Assembly (NCBI RefSeq): GCF_963924675.1
Contig: NC_089226.1
Location: 46,827,124-46,891,123, forward strand
Source of the DNA: Phocoena phocoena
Taxonomy: Eukaryota; Chordata; Mammalia; Artiodactyla; Phocoenidae
Length of the DNA: 64,000 nucleotides
Direction: 5' to 3'
Below, piece by piece: positions 1-13,141 of this stretch. A model generated the notes under the pieces. It ran no database searches. It worked only from the letters and a program-made list of their open reading frames with translations, and had not been told where the DNA came from. The number at the start of each line of letters is the position of its first letter. The stretch's first letter is position 1. The position numbers and the translations under genes were made by a program.

Positions 1-779
1 AGAGTATACTAATGTTAGCTCAAGACACCGTCAGAAAACCCAAATCCTTAAAAATCACTGCCTGCAGGCATTTCAGAGACCCTCCAGTCCTACTGTTGAT
101 GATCCAGAAAGAACTGGGACACCAGGTGTTTTAATCAGGAAAGATTTCTCTGAGCTGCTTGTGAAAAAGAGCATTTCTCTCAAGGGAAAGAAAGGATGGA
201 TAAGACCGCAGCCCCCAAATCCAAGCCGCATCATTCCACGCCAGAGAGGATGTAGCAATTCCAGGCAACCCCATGGTACATTTACTCTCATTTTCTCTTT
301 GCCTCTCTTTCTCTGTCTCACTCATTCATTCACACATATTATGCAGTCTCTTCTTATTCTACTGCATTCATTTTATTAGGCTCAAGCACATTGTTTTTTA
401 ATGTGCTTGAGCCTATTAAAATGGAGAAAAAATCCTAAAAGCGAACGACTCTGTCAAGATAAGTTATGTAAAGAAAAAATGTCTGGATGTATATATACCA
501 CGCCGTTAACAGTGATGACAGTTAAGGCATGAGATTGCTGGGATTTTTGCTTTCCAAGCCAGTCATTCCTATAATGTTTGGTTGTTTGTGTGCAGGCATT
601 TCTATTGTAATTAGGAAAAAAAACAATGGATTTTTTAAAATAACGAGTTAGGCAGCAGTTCTTTCCCAGAGATAGCTCCTTGTGTTTTTTTTAAAACCCA
701 CTAATGATACAAAGAAGCAAGCAAGCATCCCAGGCTTCACCCTCTGGTGAATTGAGTACTGGTCTAACCTAGGCTCCTA

Positions 780-1135
780 CAGACAATAAAGTAATTCACA
801 TCCATCAACTCATGTAATACTCACAAAAATCCTATTAAGTAGATACAGTTATCGTCCCATCCCACTGAAATATAAGTTCCAGGGAGAGATCTTTGTCTCT
901 TCTGTTCACTGCTGTATCTCAAGCGCTCAGAACAATGCCTAATGGCAGCATGGATTCTCAATAAACATTTATTGAATGAATGCACACTTTACAGGTGAAA
1001 CTGAGGCACAGAGAGCTTAGGGATCTTGTCCCAGGTCACACCATTAGCAGTGGTGGAGCCAGGCTTTGAACTCACATGGTCTAACTCCAGAACCCACCTT
1101 CTAACTTGGATACTCTCTATTTCTTTTCTTCTACG
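780..1135 (-). repeat. Old MIR / L2-like fragments
   Basis: The stretch near 985-1080 reads as an inverted MIR core: a 'gtgaaactgaggcacagagag' type segment followed by a 'ggtcacac' and 'ggagccaggctttgaactc' type segment. It is interrupted at about 875-985 by a piece ending in a tail like 'caataaacatttattgaatg', which resembles an L2 or MIR 3' end in the opposite sense. Both are heavily diverged and no target duplication is visible. Confidence 0.5.
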
Positions 1136-1380
1136 TGAAAGAAAAGACAGTCCAACATACTCCAGACACCTTTTTTGATGCAGCAGGCAAGGAAGACAAA
1201 TGGGAGGAAGGTCTTATGGAAACTAGTCTACTTCACATACTCATGTCTCCTCTCTCCAGCTTGTTCTAGGGCAGGGTTAGTGACCCACCAGTCCTCACCA
1301 TTAGGGAGGCTATGGAGGGACCAGCCATCGACTCCCATTTTCAAAACTCTCTAGCCTTTCTCAGCGAGGGACGCATCCTC

Positions 1381-1935
1381 TTTTTTATTTTTTTATTTTT
1401 ATTGACGTGTAATTGACATGTATCATTGTATAAGTTTAAGGTGTACAACGTGTCGATTTGACACATTAATTTTTTAATAGATCTTTATTGGTGTATAATT
1501 GCTTCACAATACCGTGTTAGTTTCTGTTGCACAACAAAGCGAATCAGCCATATGCATACACGTGTCCCCATATCTCCTCCTTCTTGAGCCTCCCTCCCAC
1601 CCTCCCTCTCCCACCCCTCTAGGTCATCGCAAGCACCGAGCCGATCCCCCTGTGCTACGCTGCTACTTCCCACCAGCCAGCTATTTTACATTCGGTAGCA
1701 TATATATGTCGATGCTACTCTCACTTCGCCCCAGCTTCGCCCTCCCACCCCATGTCATCAAGTCCATTCTCTATGTCTACCTCTTTATTCCTGCCCTGCT
1801 ACTAGGTTCATCAGTACCACTTTCTTTTTTTTTTTTAGATTCCATGTACATGCGTTAGCGTACGGTACACATTAATATAGTGCAATATGATTACCACCAC
1901 CGCGTTAGCTAAGCCTTCTATCACATCACTGTTAT
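1381..1935. repeat. Old L1 3'-end fragment split by a younger L1
   Basis: The flanks 1381-1470 and 1867-1935 read as two halves of one old L1-type 3' sequence: a 'gtgtacaacgtgtcgatttg' type left half and an 'atgattaccacca...gttagctaa' type right half. They are separated by the younger L1 at 1471-1866. The assignment rests on remembered consensus phrases, so the family is uncertain; the interruption itself is clear. Confidence 0.5.
1471..1866 (-). mobile_element. 5'-truncated L1 3' UTR with 10-bp target duplication
   Basis: The sequence is the reverse complement of the cetartiodactyl L1 3' region, with the '...tttattggtgtataattgc', 'agtttctgttgcacaac' and 'cccacccctctaggtc' type phrases in antisense. 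It is bounded by the direct repeat acacattaat at 1461-1470 and 1867-1876, which marks the insertion site. It sits inside an older L1 fragment. It cannot encode a protein. Part of it forms a 119-codon chance open frame (1499-1858) that should not be called a gene. Confidence 0.75.
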
Positions 1936-3099
1936 CATTTCCTTTTTTTGTGGTGGAAAAATGCCCCAGCACCTGAGTCAGTTGGCACTTGGTTCTTCCT
2001 TCTTAACTACCTAACAGTGGTCCAGTTGCCCCATCATTCACCAGAGCTGCGCGCCCCCTGCAGGCCTCTCCACAAACTGCAAACCCAACCAGTGTTACTG
2101 AGCCCCAGGGGAAAAGCTGAGGCTCATTGGCTCCAAGCTTCTCCTGGTGGTTTTAAACGATACAAACAAAGGAAAAGCCCTAAGCTTATGGCATCCAGAC
2201 TACAAGGCAAGTTTCAAGATTTTATTTTAATTTTGAAAGAGTGTAACCATTAGCTCTGAATCTTGATTGTAATGTTTCACAGGAGCGTTCAGAGTCCCTC
2301 TCGGCAGAGACAGTCACTGCTCAGTATTTTCATATACACTGAATTTTAGGAATGCCTTTTGCAGTTCAACCTGTGTCTTACTTCATTTTCCCACCTGGCC
2401 CTCCCTAGGACTGTAACACACATCTTAGAATACCTGAACAAGAAACAACTTGCTCATTGATCCAACTCCATCACTTTATAGGTGGGGAAACTGAGACCCA
2501 GAAAGAAAGTTCTTTCCCCGGAGTCAGATAATGATAAAAAGCAGTGGGAAATTAAGGGGAACTTATCCAGTTGTTTGCTCCCATTCGCATAATTCATGAA
2601 ATCTCTTCCAAGTTTCCATTTAGCCTGTATTTATCATATGCTTTCTCTGGGACCCAGAGTGTGGCCAAAACAAAAAGACCTAGAGTTCAGTTGAGTTCAG
2701 ACCTAGAGTTCAACTGTCCTAGAGTTCAGTTCTCCCTTGAGCTTGTAATATGGACACATAAAATAATCAGAAAATAGTTCAAGGCCGCATTCAATTATTC
2801 TTTTATCTAGTTATTCTTGTATTCACCCATACTTTAATTCATTCAATGGACAGATATTTATTGAATGTAGCAATAAGTCAGAAATAGACTTTGCTCTCAA
2901 GAAGCTTATAATTGACTGGGAAAAATTAAAATATGCTTAAATAATTACTGCTGAGTTTGTGTAGATTTAATGTCTACTTAGTTAATGGCCCCGCCTGCAG
3001 CGTCAGTCAAGGCTGATGGGGGAATACAGTGGTCAAAGGCCTGGGGCATTTAGTTGGAGTTCAAAGTCATGGCCTTCTTCCCAGGAAAGAGCTAGCAAT

Positions 3100-3290
3100 T
3101 CACTTTTACAAAGAACCTACTCTGTGCTGGGTGCTTTACTTTTAATTATCACAGCAACCCTTAGGGATAAATAAACTGAGGTTCAGAAAGGTTAAGTAAC
3201 TTGTCCCAAATCACCCAGTTAGAAATGGAAGAGTCTGGGCTCACCCCAAATCCATCTGACTTCAAAATCAGAGGTGCTTTCCTACAGCCT
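3100..3290 (-). repeat. MIR fragment
   Basis: An antisense MIR core is readable: a 'tgctgggtgctttac' type start, then 'aaactgaggttcagaaagg', 'taacttgtcccaaatcaccc' and 'gagtctgggctca'. It is diverged and has no visible target duplication. Confidence 0.6.
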
Positions 3291-5867
3291 CTGCTGCCTG
3301 CTCTCCCAGCCTAGCTGGAAACCCTTCCCTGCTTGCGACCTCATTTGTGTGGATTCCTCGGGGTAAAGGAAAGGGACTGAGCTATTGTGATACAAAGATA
3401 CTTTGCAGCAGTGGCCTCTAGAAGAGGACAGTGGGGCTTCCAGGGGACCGGGAGTCACGTGGGCTGTGTGTGACCGGTCACCCCTATCGAAGGACTGTGC
3501 TCTGGCAGGCATTCATTCATGCTACCATTTGTTCACCAATGCTGGTTGAGCTGGGCAAGCACAGGGCCTTGGGCATACGGCAGAAGGTTTGTTTGGGCTT
3601 CTAACTTGGGTGTCTGAAGCGGATTTGTCCAGAGCAGGGGGCAGGAGAGGGGGTCAGTTAAAACTCCTTCTTCAGCTGTCATGCCCCACGTGGTAAGTGA
3701 GACACCTCCCCTGCCCTCAAGGACCCTGCCAAGTGCCTGTTTTGACCTCGTCTGTCCCCTAACCTGGCTTAGTCTTTCCTTTCTTCCCCTCCCTGACTTT
3801 GACTCACTTTGGTCCTGAAAGGCCACAAACACAGACTGCGATTTCCAACCTTATTGTCTTTCACCTGAATGTCAACATTCAAGGTGGACGTTAGCCAGTT
3901 GCACGAGAGAGGGACAGCTTAGATGCTTCGGGAGTCCAAGGTACAATTGTGTGGCACACTGTATGGTACAAATGCTACAGTAGTACACGTGAATAGAGAG
4001 ATCAGAATAGGCCAAACTAATCAGAGAACATTAGTCACCTCATGACAACTAAAACGTACAACCTGTGGGCAGATCAGAGCCGGTGTGAATGCCAATGCCC
4101 CAGGTCAGCCAGTGGGTCGGAGGCTAGGAAAAGTGCCCAGGCTTTAAGAGCAGAAGGTTGGGGTGTGAGCTGCTGTGACCTAGAGGAAAAACTCAGTACT
4201 GGCCTCTGACCTTTGAGGGGTCGAGAGGTCAGCAGATCAGCCACCATCCTCTTCCCAGCACTGGGATTTCTGGCGCCATTTGTGCGTTTGCCCAGGAAGT
4301 CAGACAAACGGGGAAATTGAGGAGGAAATACGAACTGTTCCTGGAGTGTTTTCTGTCTGGCCTGGGATTGCCGTCAGAGCAGTGACTGAGGAACGGCCAC
4401 ATTATTCTGGTACTTTTGCTTAGAAGTTCCTGCTTCCTTTGACTGTCTTTTGACACGATGGGAGTTTTCCCCCATTAGGCCGGAATGGCAGCCACAGGAG
4501 CCAGCCAGTCTGGCTGCCACACCCGGCACACCAGGGGAATCTCCCAGTGTGGAACCTGGGAAGGGAAGGGCCTCAGAGGTCCATACACCACGTCCACCGT
4601 GGCTGGAATCCTTTCCACAACCTCAATGCCAAGTGAAGTTCTGTGGGCCCTGGAATCACTTCCAGGGACAGCGTCTTCCATCCAGCGTTTGAGATCTCTG
4701 CCTTATGTGGCACAGAAATCTCTGTCCTGATTTCCGCCTGTCGGCTCTGCTTTTCTCTTAAGGCCGCATAGATCAGTCTACCCTAATTCCCTGCCCACAG
4801 GACGGTCCTTCGTGTCTTTGAAGATAAGCATTATGCCTCATTCCACTGAGATTTCTTTTTCAGGTACAATATTCCCGCTTTCCCCAATCCACGGTTTCCA
4901 GTTTCCTCACCTACAGAAGAGTTTCCCTGTCATCCTTGTGAGTCCCTTCCCAAGCACCCCTCCCGCCCCGCACAGAGTGAGTCACTCCCTCTACATATGT
5001 GTGGTGTGAAGGCTGCACATCTGTCCCTCCACTAGGCTGTGACGTCCCAGAAGGAGGAACCATGTCTTCTTCACATTCCAACTGGACTTTGGCCCCTGTC
5101 TGCTCCCATCTCCCTAGGACCTCGATCCCCCATCATCACTCCTCGCATCTCCCCTCTTACTGGCTTCTCTATCTCATACACACACCTCCCATCAAAGACG
5201 CATCCATCCTTCAGTCCCACATCCACCACCAGCTGTCTCCCTACCCTTGTTTCATAGCCAAGCCTCTTCTTTAACCCCCCGCAGAACGGTTCCCTCCCCA
5301 CGACTCCACCGAAAGTGCTCTGGCAAAGTTCACAAGTGATCTTCTGACCGTCACTTCCCCGCCCCCCGCCAACACTTCCAGATCCCTGTTTCCGTTGACA
5401 TCTCCGCAGCATCTGACACTGCCCACAGCCTGTCATGCGGCTCCTGTGGCAGCTGCCGCCATCCACCTTGCCGGTCCCCCTGCTGACTTTCCTTCTCTAG
5501 ACTCTCCTCCTCCGCCCCTTGCTGCTCCCTGGACGCAGGTGTGCGAGAGGTCTGTCCTTGGCCTTGCTCCCTGCTCAGTGCACACGCTCTGCCTGAGACC
5601 TTCACAACACCCTGAACTCCCCGTTCCTTTCTGCTGAGCCTCATGTAGCGTCTGCTCTTCGTGAACACGTCCACTTGGACGCGCCAGCACCTCAGACTCA
5701 GCACGGGCCAAGCCTGTCTTGCGGAGCGAGTCTATCTGTCCCTCCCTGTCCCCAGCCTTGGCGACCAACAGATGCCGCCACCCCCATCCCGGGCTCCTCC
5801 TCTTTCAGCTTCCACGTCCTGCACGTGATTAAATCCTGCCCTTAAGAACAATCACCTCCATGGACTC

Positions 5868-6035
5868 AGTGCCTACGACGTGCCAGGCTTTTTATTTACA
5901 TTATCTCATTTAATTCTCACAGCAGGACTGCAAGAGAGGTATTATCATCCCGCTGTCTTAACAGCAAAGACTGAAATTTGGATTAAATAACTCGCCTGGG
6001 GTCACACGTTTAGTAAGTGATGGCTCCAGACCTGC
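5868..6035 (-). repeat. MIR fragment
   Basis: An antisense MIR is recognisable from the 'gtgccaggctttttatttac', 'tctcatttaattctcacagc' and 'ggggtcacacgtttagtaag' type blocks. It is old and has no clear boundaries. Confidence 0.6.
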
Positions 6036-6159
6036 GCAGCCCCAAAGCTCCCTCCACTGCCCACCCTCTGCCTTCACATCTGTCACCCCGCCCTCCTCTC
6101 ATTCGTGGTCCCCGTTGCCTTGCCCCAGCACTTCACGGTCTCTCACCGGGGCTCCGTGC

Positions 6160-6785
6160 CTCCAGCATGTCCTCCCAGCTAGTCCATCCCATCACCCACT
6201 CTGCTGCAGAATGGACGTCCTAAAACACAGGCCACTTTCCTTCCCGAAGCCCCTCGGTGGGTCCCCATCGTCCCCCGACTGTGTAGGCTCTTTTACACAG
6301 GCATGTAAAGGGGTGGACCCTGAAATCCGCCTAGCCTCAGCTCTCCCCACATCTCCCCTTCTTCACCCCTCTCCCAGCTCTGGTTATTTTCCTGCAGCTC
6401 CAGGAAGGCCCCCGCATTCTCATTCCAGATGCATGTGCTGTTCCCTCTGCCTGAGGTGCCCTTCTCCCTCCCCCCCACCCCCCCACCTGCACAGTCTGCC
6501 CCTGAACCTCTGCTCTCCCTCAGGCCGAGCCTCGGTCTCCTGCTCTGTGGAGCCCTCAGTGCCTCTGCCAGAAGAGCTGATTGCCCCCTTGGAGGCCTCC
6601 CACATGCCTGGGACATACCTTCATTATTACCCTTGTCACAGTATGTTGCAACTGCTTTTTTGATTTTCCTGTGTCCCCGTCAGACTTGAAATTCTTGAAC
6701 TTGCCTTTGTAATCTAGCAGGGAAGACAGTCCCTTGTTCACAGTGGACACTTAGAAATGTTTGCTGAATTGAACATTTATATCAT
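6160..6785 (+). repeat. L2-like fragment
   Basis: The run has the pyrimidine-rich L2 3' pattern: 'ccctctgcctgaggtgcc' type text near 6440, then a 'gaagacagtcccttgttcacagtgg' type segment and a tail resembling 'tgctgaattgaac'. A 182-codon open frame at 6115-6663 overlaps it; its composition is that of translated L2 and it is not supported as a gene. Confidence 0.45.
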
Positions 6786-9602
6786 ACCTAGGAGAGTTCC
6801 TGGCACAAAGGGGAGACCCTGCCCGATACATTTCTTTAATAATTAAAACAGAAATGTCAATAAATAATTGTGATGCAATGTGATGTATCCTAACAGAGAT
6901 ACGCCCAGAGTAGCAAGGCAGCCCAGGAAAGAGAAGAATTACTGTTACCCTGGGTAAGGAAATCGATGGGTCAGGGAAGCCTTCCTAGAAGACATGACAT
7001 TTCAGCAGGGCCTTACCGTTTAAGTAGGAGTTGGCATGGGTAAAATGAGGCCCTCTGGGCACCCGAGCAAAGACATGGAGCAGTGCAAGGGCCCACAGTG
7101 GTTGGGAAGCAGCAAGATATGCCCAGGGCGACGGAAGACATGAGAAGGGGGTGATCATTAAGGTTGGGGCCAAAGTGAACGCCATCTAAGGAGTCTGAAC
7201 ACAACCCCAAAGGCAGTGGGAGCGCTGTAAGGATTTTAAGAAAAGAAATTGCACAGATTTGTGTTTAGAAAGATACAGTGGATGGATTGGGGGAAGGGAA
7301 ATAAAGCTGGAGGAGGTGAGATCCGTTATTATAGGATCCTGGCCAGAAGTAACAATTGCAGGAATCCCAGGGAGAGATGGCCTCGCCCTGAGTCCACCCA
7401 GCCCCTGCAAAGTTCTTTCTGCAGAGAGCTGTGTCTGTCAAATTGTGCTCTATCATATAAACGGAGAGGGTGGGACACAGAAGGGTGAGGTCTCTAGTCA
7501 GCTAAGTTTGGAAAATGCTGAGTTAAACAGCCTTCTTAATGCAGGACTTTTCAGAATCTTTCATACACATTGTATATGTTATATGAACATCCAGTTTCCC
7601 AAATGGTTTGAGCCATGGAACCTCTTTCTGAGAGCATCTCAAGGGACTAGAGTTTAATGGAATGTGTAAAATAAAAACAAAGACCTAGAGCTTTCGCGAT
7701 TCTGTCAGCTCTAATTCCTGGAAGGACAAAATAAACAAAGGAAATAGTCTTCCACTGAGTATAACTGATGTCCTCACCATGCACTCTGCTGGGGGGTCTT
7801 GTGTGTGTGTGTGTTTTGTTAGGGGCATGGAGTGGGCTGCCATGGAAATGAGTGGTAGGTTTTAGTCATTCTGTTTGGAGGCAGGCTGAGCAAATTCACC
7901 TGCTCTTCCCAGGTGCCCTGTGTTTGTTCAGGCCTGAAAGAGGTCAGACCCAAGTGTTTGAAAGAATGGCAGGTCCTGACCTTCAGAACAAAGAAACCAG
8001 GTCTACAGCCCATGGAATGTTCTGGTCTCACCACATCTCTCACGCAGCCTTTGGTCAGTTTGCTGGGGGGAAGGGCAGAGCAACCATCTCAGAATCTCTT
8101 TACCCTGGGGAGGCTGCATCCCAGGTGGCAGGTACCCGGCTCCGTCGTCACCTTGTCACACACAGCTCCCTAGGGCTCCCAGGCACAGGTCGCCATTTTC
8201 AGGCTTCCTCTTGGCCTGAGGGCTGGAGGAAGAAACCTTTTAACATCCACCCATCGGCCTTGTGGCTTTAAGTGAGCCCCTGCCTTAGAATGCCTTCTAT
8301 GACAGCGCCAAGGCCGTTTCCCATCCGAGTCCCCAGGGTGGAGGAGTCTGGGCAGCTCCGCGTGCGGCCTGGGAAGGCGCCTCTTTCTCCATTACAGGAA
8401 TTCTCCCCTGAGAAGCAGCAGATATTCCTCAGCCCCTGCCAGGAATTCAGGGAGAAGAGTTCAAAAGTGCAGAAGGGGACAAACAGGAGCCGCCCGGGTG
8501 AGGGGCAGCTTCTGGCAGGATGGAATGTCAGCGATGAACTGCCGGCACTGAAGTCAGGAAACGGCCCAGAGCCCTGAGTAGGGGGCCTGAGCGGCGCCCC
8601 TCTGGAGGGGCTGCTGCTCCAGCTGTACGACCCGGACAGTGGCTGCCTCCGCCCTGCTCGCTCAGCCGGTCTGCTCTGGGTCAGCTCAAGGAGGACTCGA
8701 AAATACTGATGTTCCTGTCATACGTTGCTCTTACCAGGAATGGTCAGACCTTCCTACTTTGGACTTACATCTCAGTGAAGCTCCTAGTGTATCTATCCAA
8801 ACCTACGTTAAGGGGCTCCTGCTTCCCCCGCGAGGCTCTCAGATCAGGAACTAAGACCCAGAGAGAAAGGGGACTCACCCAAGACTCAGAGCTTATATCA
8901 GAGACAGAAGGAGAATATGATTTTCCTGTCCCCCAGTTCAGCGTTTTCTTCACCACATGGCACTGTTTTTCTCGTTGGAGGAAGAAACCTAACTTTAACA
9001 TCTACTTCACTTTATGTTTTACAAAATCATATTGCTGTTAAAACTAAACTAAGTTCTGGCGTCAGACAGAGCTGGATTCAGATTCCAGCTCCACCCCTTT
9101 CCAACTGCAGGAGAATAAATAACCCCGGGGGCAAATAACTGAACGTCCTGTAGCTCAGGAGTCCTTCTCTGAAATGGCGCCTACCTATGTCATAAGGTCA
9201 TGGGAAGATTAGTTGAGATAATTCATGCAAAGAACTCAGCCTGATGCCCAGCACCATCGATAACCATTAGCTGTTTTTGTTACTGTTATCGTTAGTAGAA
9301 GTATTTTCATGAATATGTAAGGCAGTTATAATTAACATTTAAATTGGTGTTATGATGAAAGTCCAGCATCCTGTATTTGGATATACATGGATGAATTGGG
9401 AAAAGGTTTTTTGTAACCTAAGCTTTTAAAATTTTCATTTTGAAATTTTTTTTTGTTCTTAATTGGCTTTTAATTAGTTTAACAAGTTGGCAGGAAAACT
9501 CACACTAAAATTCCACCAACTCCTTCCTGTACCCAGCTCTTCCTAAAACATTTACTGAACAACTACAGTATTGGTTTATCATGGGTGCTCAGTAGATGCT
9601 TT

Positions 9603-9673
9603 TGGATGGATGGATGGACAGGCAGATGGATGGGCAGAGGGAATGGATGGAGGATGGATGGATGGATGGATGA
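9603..9673 (+). repeat. Imperfect (GGAT)n microsatellite
   Basis: Repeats of gatg/ggat run across this stretch, with a few interruptions in the middle (cagg, gcaga, ggaat) and a clean run of about five units at the right end. It is a simple sequence repeat with no coding role. Confidence 0.85.
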
Positions 9674-10230
9674 TGCAAATAGAGCAATTGAAGTAACCAG
9701 CCTTGGTTCAGACTGGATAGTTAGTGGTGTGGTTTCGTGAAAAGCCATAAGTCAGGAGCCAAGGGACCAGGAAAAAGTGGTAAAGGGCCCAAAGGTCTCC
9801 CTGGAGATGAAGAAGAGGTATAGTGAAAGGAAGGGAGGTGGAAGGAGAGGCTGTGGTCAGAGACTGAAACGCACAGTGTGAAATTTTAGTAGGAGCGGCT
9901 CCTGGTGACGAAAGGTCTGGGGAGCAGCCATGGGGAGGGCATCCAAGGTGGGTAGGGGTCCTGGAGGTCATTAAATACAAGGAGGTCAAGAAATTCTGAG
10001 TCTAGGTTATTGGATGGCAGATTCACATAGCCTTTTATCCAATTCCAAGTTAGGATTAAAGTGACTTGAATGAATGAGATTTTACTCTGTATCTCATCAA
10101 ATTCCTCCCTGGGAAGGTTCTCTTACGTGAAACTGAATTTGCCATGAAAGAATAATAGTGCACTGAACAAAGGTATTTATTTATAATCCCTGCCTTGTTT
10201 TTTAACCTAAGAGTGGTGTTGCTTAAAGGT

Positions 10231-10232
<2 letters not shown>

Positions 10233-10275
<43 letters not shown>
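10233..10275 (+). repeat. (GT)n microsatellite
   Basis: About 21 uninterrupted GT units are followed by a short 'atgtaag' and a purine-rich stretch. The run is long and pure, so it is likely to be length-polymorphic. Confidence 0.95.
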
Positions 10276-10279
<4 letters not shown>

Positions 10280-10689
10280 AAGAGACAGAGAGTGAGAGAA
10301 AGGAGAAACGACGTGCATCACATTGTTTTGTCGTCTGACCTTTTCAGCATTTTAGCTCCAGGCCAGTGCGGGAGCAACACTGAGAGTCTTGTGAGGATTC
10401 TATATATCAAAAGGTCACCGACAACCAAAGACATTCTGTTCCTCCCTCCCCATCCAAATACTTGAAATTCACACCCTGAACAAAAATTCACAGTAAATGT
10501 TGGTTTGGTGAACATAGCATTATAATTGTGCACTGAAGGGGGTTTCTTTTGTTTTCTTTTAAACCATTTCTATTCGTTGTACAAGGAGAAGAGGGCTGGA
10601 TGGTGGGTCAGGAGACACTGCAAGCTCCCTACCACTACCCGCACCAGCACTTGCTCTGTGACTGGGAATAAGAATTGTGGCCAGGATGA

Positions 10690-10870
10690 CACGTGTTTAG
10701 CACTTTACAATTTAAAAATCACCCCCAGCTTTTAATCCTCACCACAGCCGCAAAGTTGGCCAGGCAAATATTATGCCCATTGACAGACGGAAAACTGAGG
10801 CAGAATAGAAAAGAGAAGTGACACTCGGTTGCAGTGGCAGACCCAGGTCAGGCCCATGATGCCTCCTGAC
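10690..10870 (-). repeat. MIR fragment
   Basis: An antisense MIR is seen from the 'gtgtttagcactttacaatt', 'tcctcaccacagccgc' and 'gaaaactgaggcagaa' type blocks, followed by 'gcagtggcagacccaggtcag'. It is diverged. Confidence 0.55.
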
Positions 10871-11794
10871 CCAAGCCCAGAGCTCAACACTGGACTGAGG
10901 CAAGTTGCTGCCTCTCCATTTCGGCCCCTGTGACATGAACCTGTCTCCAAATCCCCCCACCAACAGCTGCAACTGGAAGGACCATGGCAGGAGCAAATAT
11001 TTGCCTACCCACTGGCATTTCTACTGTACTTTTTTTGCTTCCTCCCTTTTCTGGTGGTGCGCTTCCTTTTACAACAAACCTCTATAAACGGTTTCTGAGA
11101 ATCACTGAGCTATGTTTGTAATGCAGATGTACTCAGGGAGTATGTAAAGTAATCATTTTAACAAAAGGAATAGATATTTAAAATTTAATACTAACTACGG
11201 GAAAAGTGTCCATTGTGTAAAACATAGTTTATCTTTGGATTCGATGTTTGTCTTTGGTTTTACAAAGTAGTTTGTACTTTCAGTATTTTCTACATAATAT
11301 AGTCAAATGCAGAGCAGTTGCAATGCATCCAAAAAATGGGTACGTTTTCTGAAAAGAAAAAAAGGATATGCCATGCACAAAATTCAGAGGTTGGAAAAAA
11401 ATGTGTTCTGGGCCACTTCAGTGCTACTCACCCCCTCACAGCCACCAGCCTCATCAGACAGATGCCCCGACAGCACAGGAAGCCCACCACATGTGGGCCC
11501 CAGCCACTTTTTCCAACAAGGTCGTACGTCTTTCTTTCCACAGCTGGTCCCAAGCTGGTCCCAGGCCTCCAGTTCACACAGTTGGGAATGGCAGGCACTT
11601 CTCCCTACCACATGCCCAGACACTCTGTGCTGAACAATCAGGGCACTTCTTTTCTCAATGAACATGACCACAGATACTGTTGGTCACAAATTGGTCCATG
11701 AGATGAAACCCTTTTTCTGCCCATGGAGTAAGTAATTTTTAATAATTCACATCACACTTGCTTCCAGAAAGACTCCAATAAGAGACACAGTACA

Positions 11795-11995
11795 GGGCTT
11801 CCCTGGTGGCGCAGTGGTTGAGAGTCCGCCTGCCGATGCAGGGGACGCGGGTTCGTGCCCCGGTCTGGGAAGATCCCACATGCCGCGGAGCGACTAGGCC
11901 CGTGAGCCATGGCTGCTGAGCCTGCTCGTCCGGAGCCTGTGCTCCACAACGGGAGAGGCCTCAACAGTGAGAGGCCCGCATACCGCAAAAAAAAA
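11795..11995 (+). mobile_element. Young CHR-type tRNA-derived SINE with perfect target duplication
   Basis: A full-length short CHR SINE starts at 'gggcttccctggtggcgcag' and ends in about ten As. It holds tRNA-like A and B box regions near 'gtggttgagagtc' and 'gggttcgtgcc'. A perfect 14-bp direct repeat, agagacacagtaca, flanks it at 11781-11794 and 11996-12009. Perfect flanks and low divergence point to a recent insertion, typical of cetacean genomes. Confidence 0.93.
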
Positions 11996-12334
11996 AGAGA
12001 CACAGTACAACCCAAAAAAGCAGGATCAAAGAGCCAGAATCGAGTCAGGGGAGGGTGTGTGCAGAGAGCCTCAGCTGAGGGAACCTACCGTTAAAGGGAA
12101 GAAGACAGCTCTCAGCTTCCTGACGCCCAGTGTTAACAGGAAACACAGGTTACCAATCCAGTCACTTTTTAGGAAACACAAACTTTTTCCTGACTTTGAA
12201 ATCTAGAAGGCAATTCTAGTGTAGATTTTAAATAAGACAACTCAAGCCGCTTAATGGGCCTTGTCTTTACCCACCAAGGCAGTGTTTCTGAGTTCTCCAG
12301 ACAGGATCAGAACGATCTGGGGTGCTCACTGAAA

Positions 12335-12600
12335 ATGCATTGTACAGCGTGGTGACCGAAGTTCATAATTACTGCTGTATCACGCACTTGAAGTCTGCTG
12401 AGACGGTAGATCTTAAGTGTCCTCAGCCCTCAAAAAAAAAAAAAAATGGTAACAGTGTGAGGTGATGTGTGTGTTAATTGGCTTGATATTGTGGTAATCA
12501 TTTCAAATGTATACATGTGTCAGAACATCCTGTTGTGTTCCTTAAATACATACAATTTTTATTTGTCAATTATACCTCAGTAAAGATGGAGGAAAAAATA
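12335..12600 (+). repeat. L1 3'-end fragment (L1M-like)
   Basis: The segment matches the remembered L1M 3' end: 'gagacggtagatcttaagtg', an A run, 'gtgaggtgatgtgtgtg', 'attgtggtaatcatttc', and finally 'gtcaattatacctcagtaaa' with the L1 polyadenylation-like end. It is moderately diverged and 5'-truncated. Confidence 0.7.
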
Positions 12601-13141
12601 CAGATTCCTGAGCCCCACCCCTAAACTCACTGGGTGAGTCTTTGGGAGATGGGCCCGGTGCTCTGCATTTTGAACCAGCTTACCAACTGATCCTGCTCTA
12701 CCTGTACGTGGAGAACACCCTCACCAAGGTGTCAGTGGATGACAGTGGCTTCATGCAGTGGCCTTTCCCAGCCTTCCCGGTATCTTATCAGGGAATAATG
12801 CCTGAACCCAGAAGAGTCTCTGGTGGAGGGACTTGAGACTTCAAGATCCACCAAGGGAGATATCTGGAGGCTGCAGAGGCTCCCCAAGCCTGAGTGGCAG
12901 AGGAGCCGGGCTCTCTGCATGCGCTTGGGTTTGGAGTGAGCTTTCTGCTGGGATTTCAGATGGCCACAGGCCACAGAGAGACAGGGCCCCATCTCAGCCC
13001 TTCCAGCACCCCTGGGGTCTGCCATCCAGAGCCCGTGGGAGTCACCAGCCCACATTAGAGACAATGATATGGGCTTGGCTGACCACCAGGCTCCGTACCC
13101 CTACTCTCTCTGCCCCATCCTCGTCCATAATGGGGCAGGCA

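Noticed and set aside
1499..1858. 119-codon + strand frame
   Set aside because: It is the reverse strand of an L1 3' UTR.
6115..6663. 182-codon + strand open frame
   Set aside because: Sits on L2-like sequence, Pro/Ser/Leu-rich, no domain, no splice or promoter context.
11810..11870. tRNA gene inside the SINE
   Set aside because: The tRNA-like head has degenerate A and B boxes and no cloverleaf; it belongs to the SINE.
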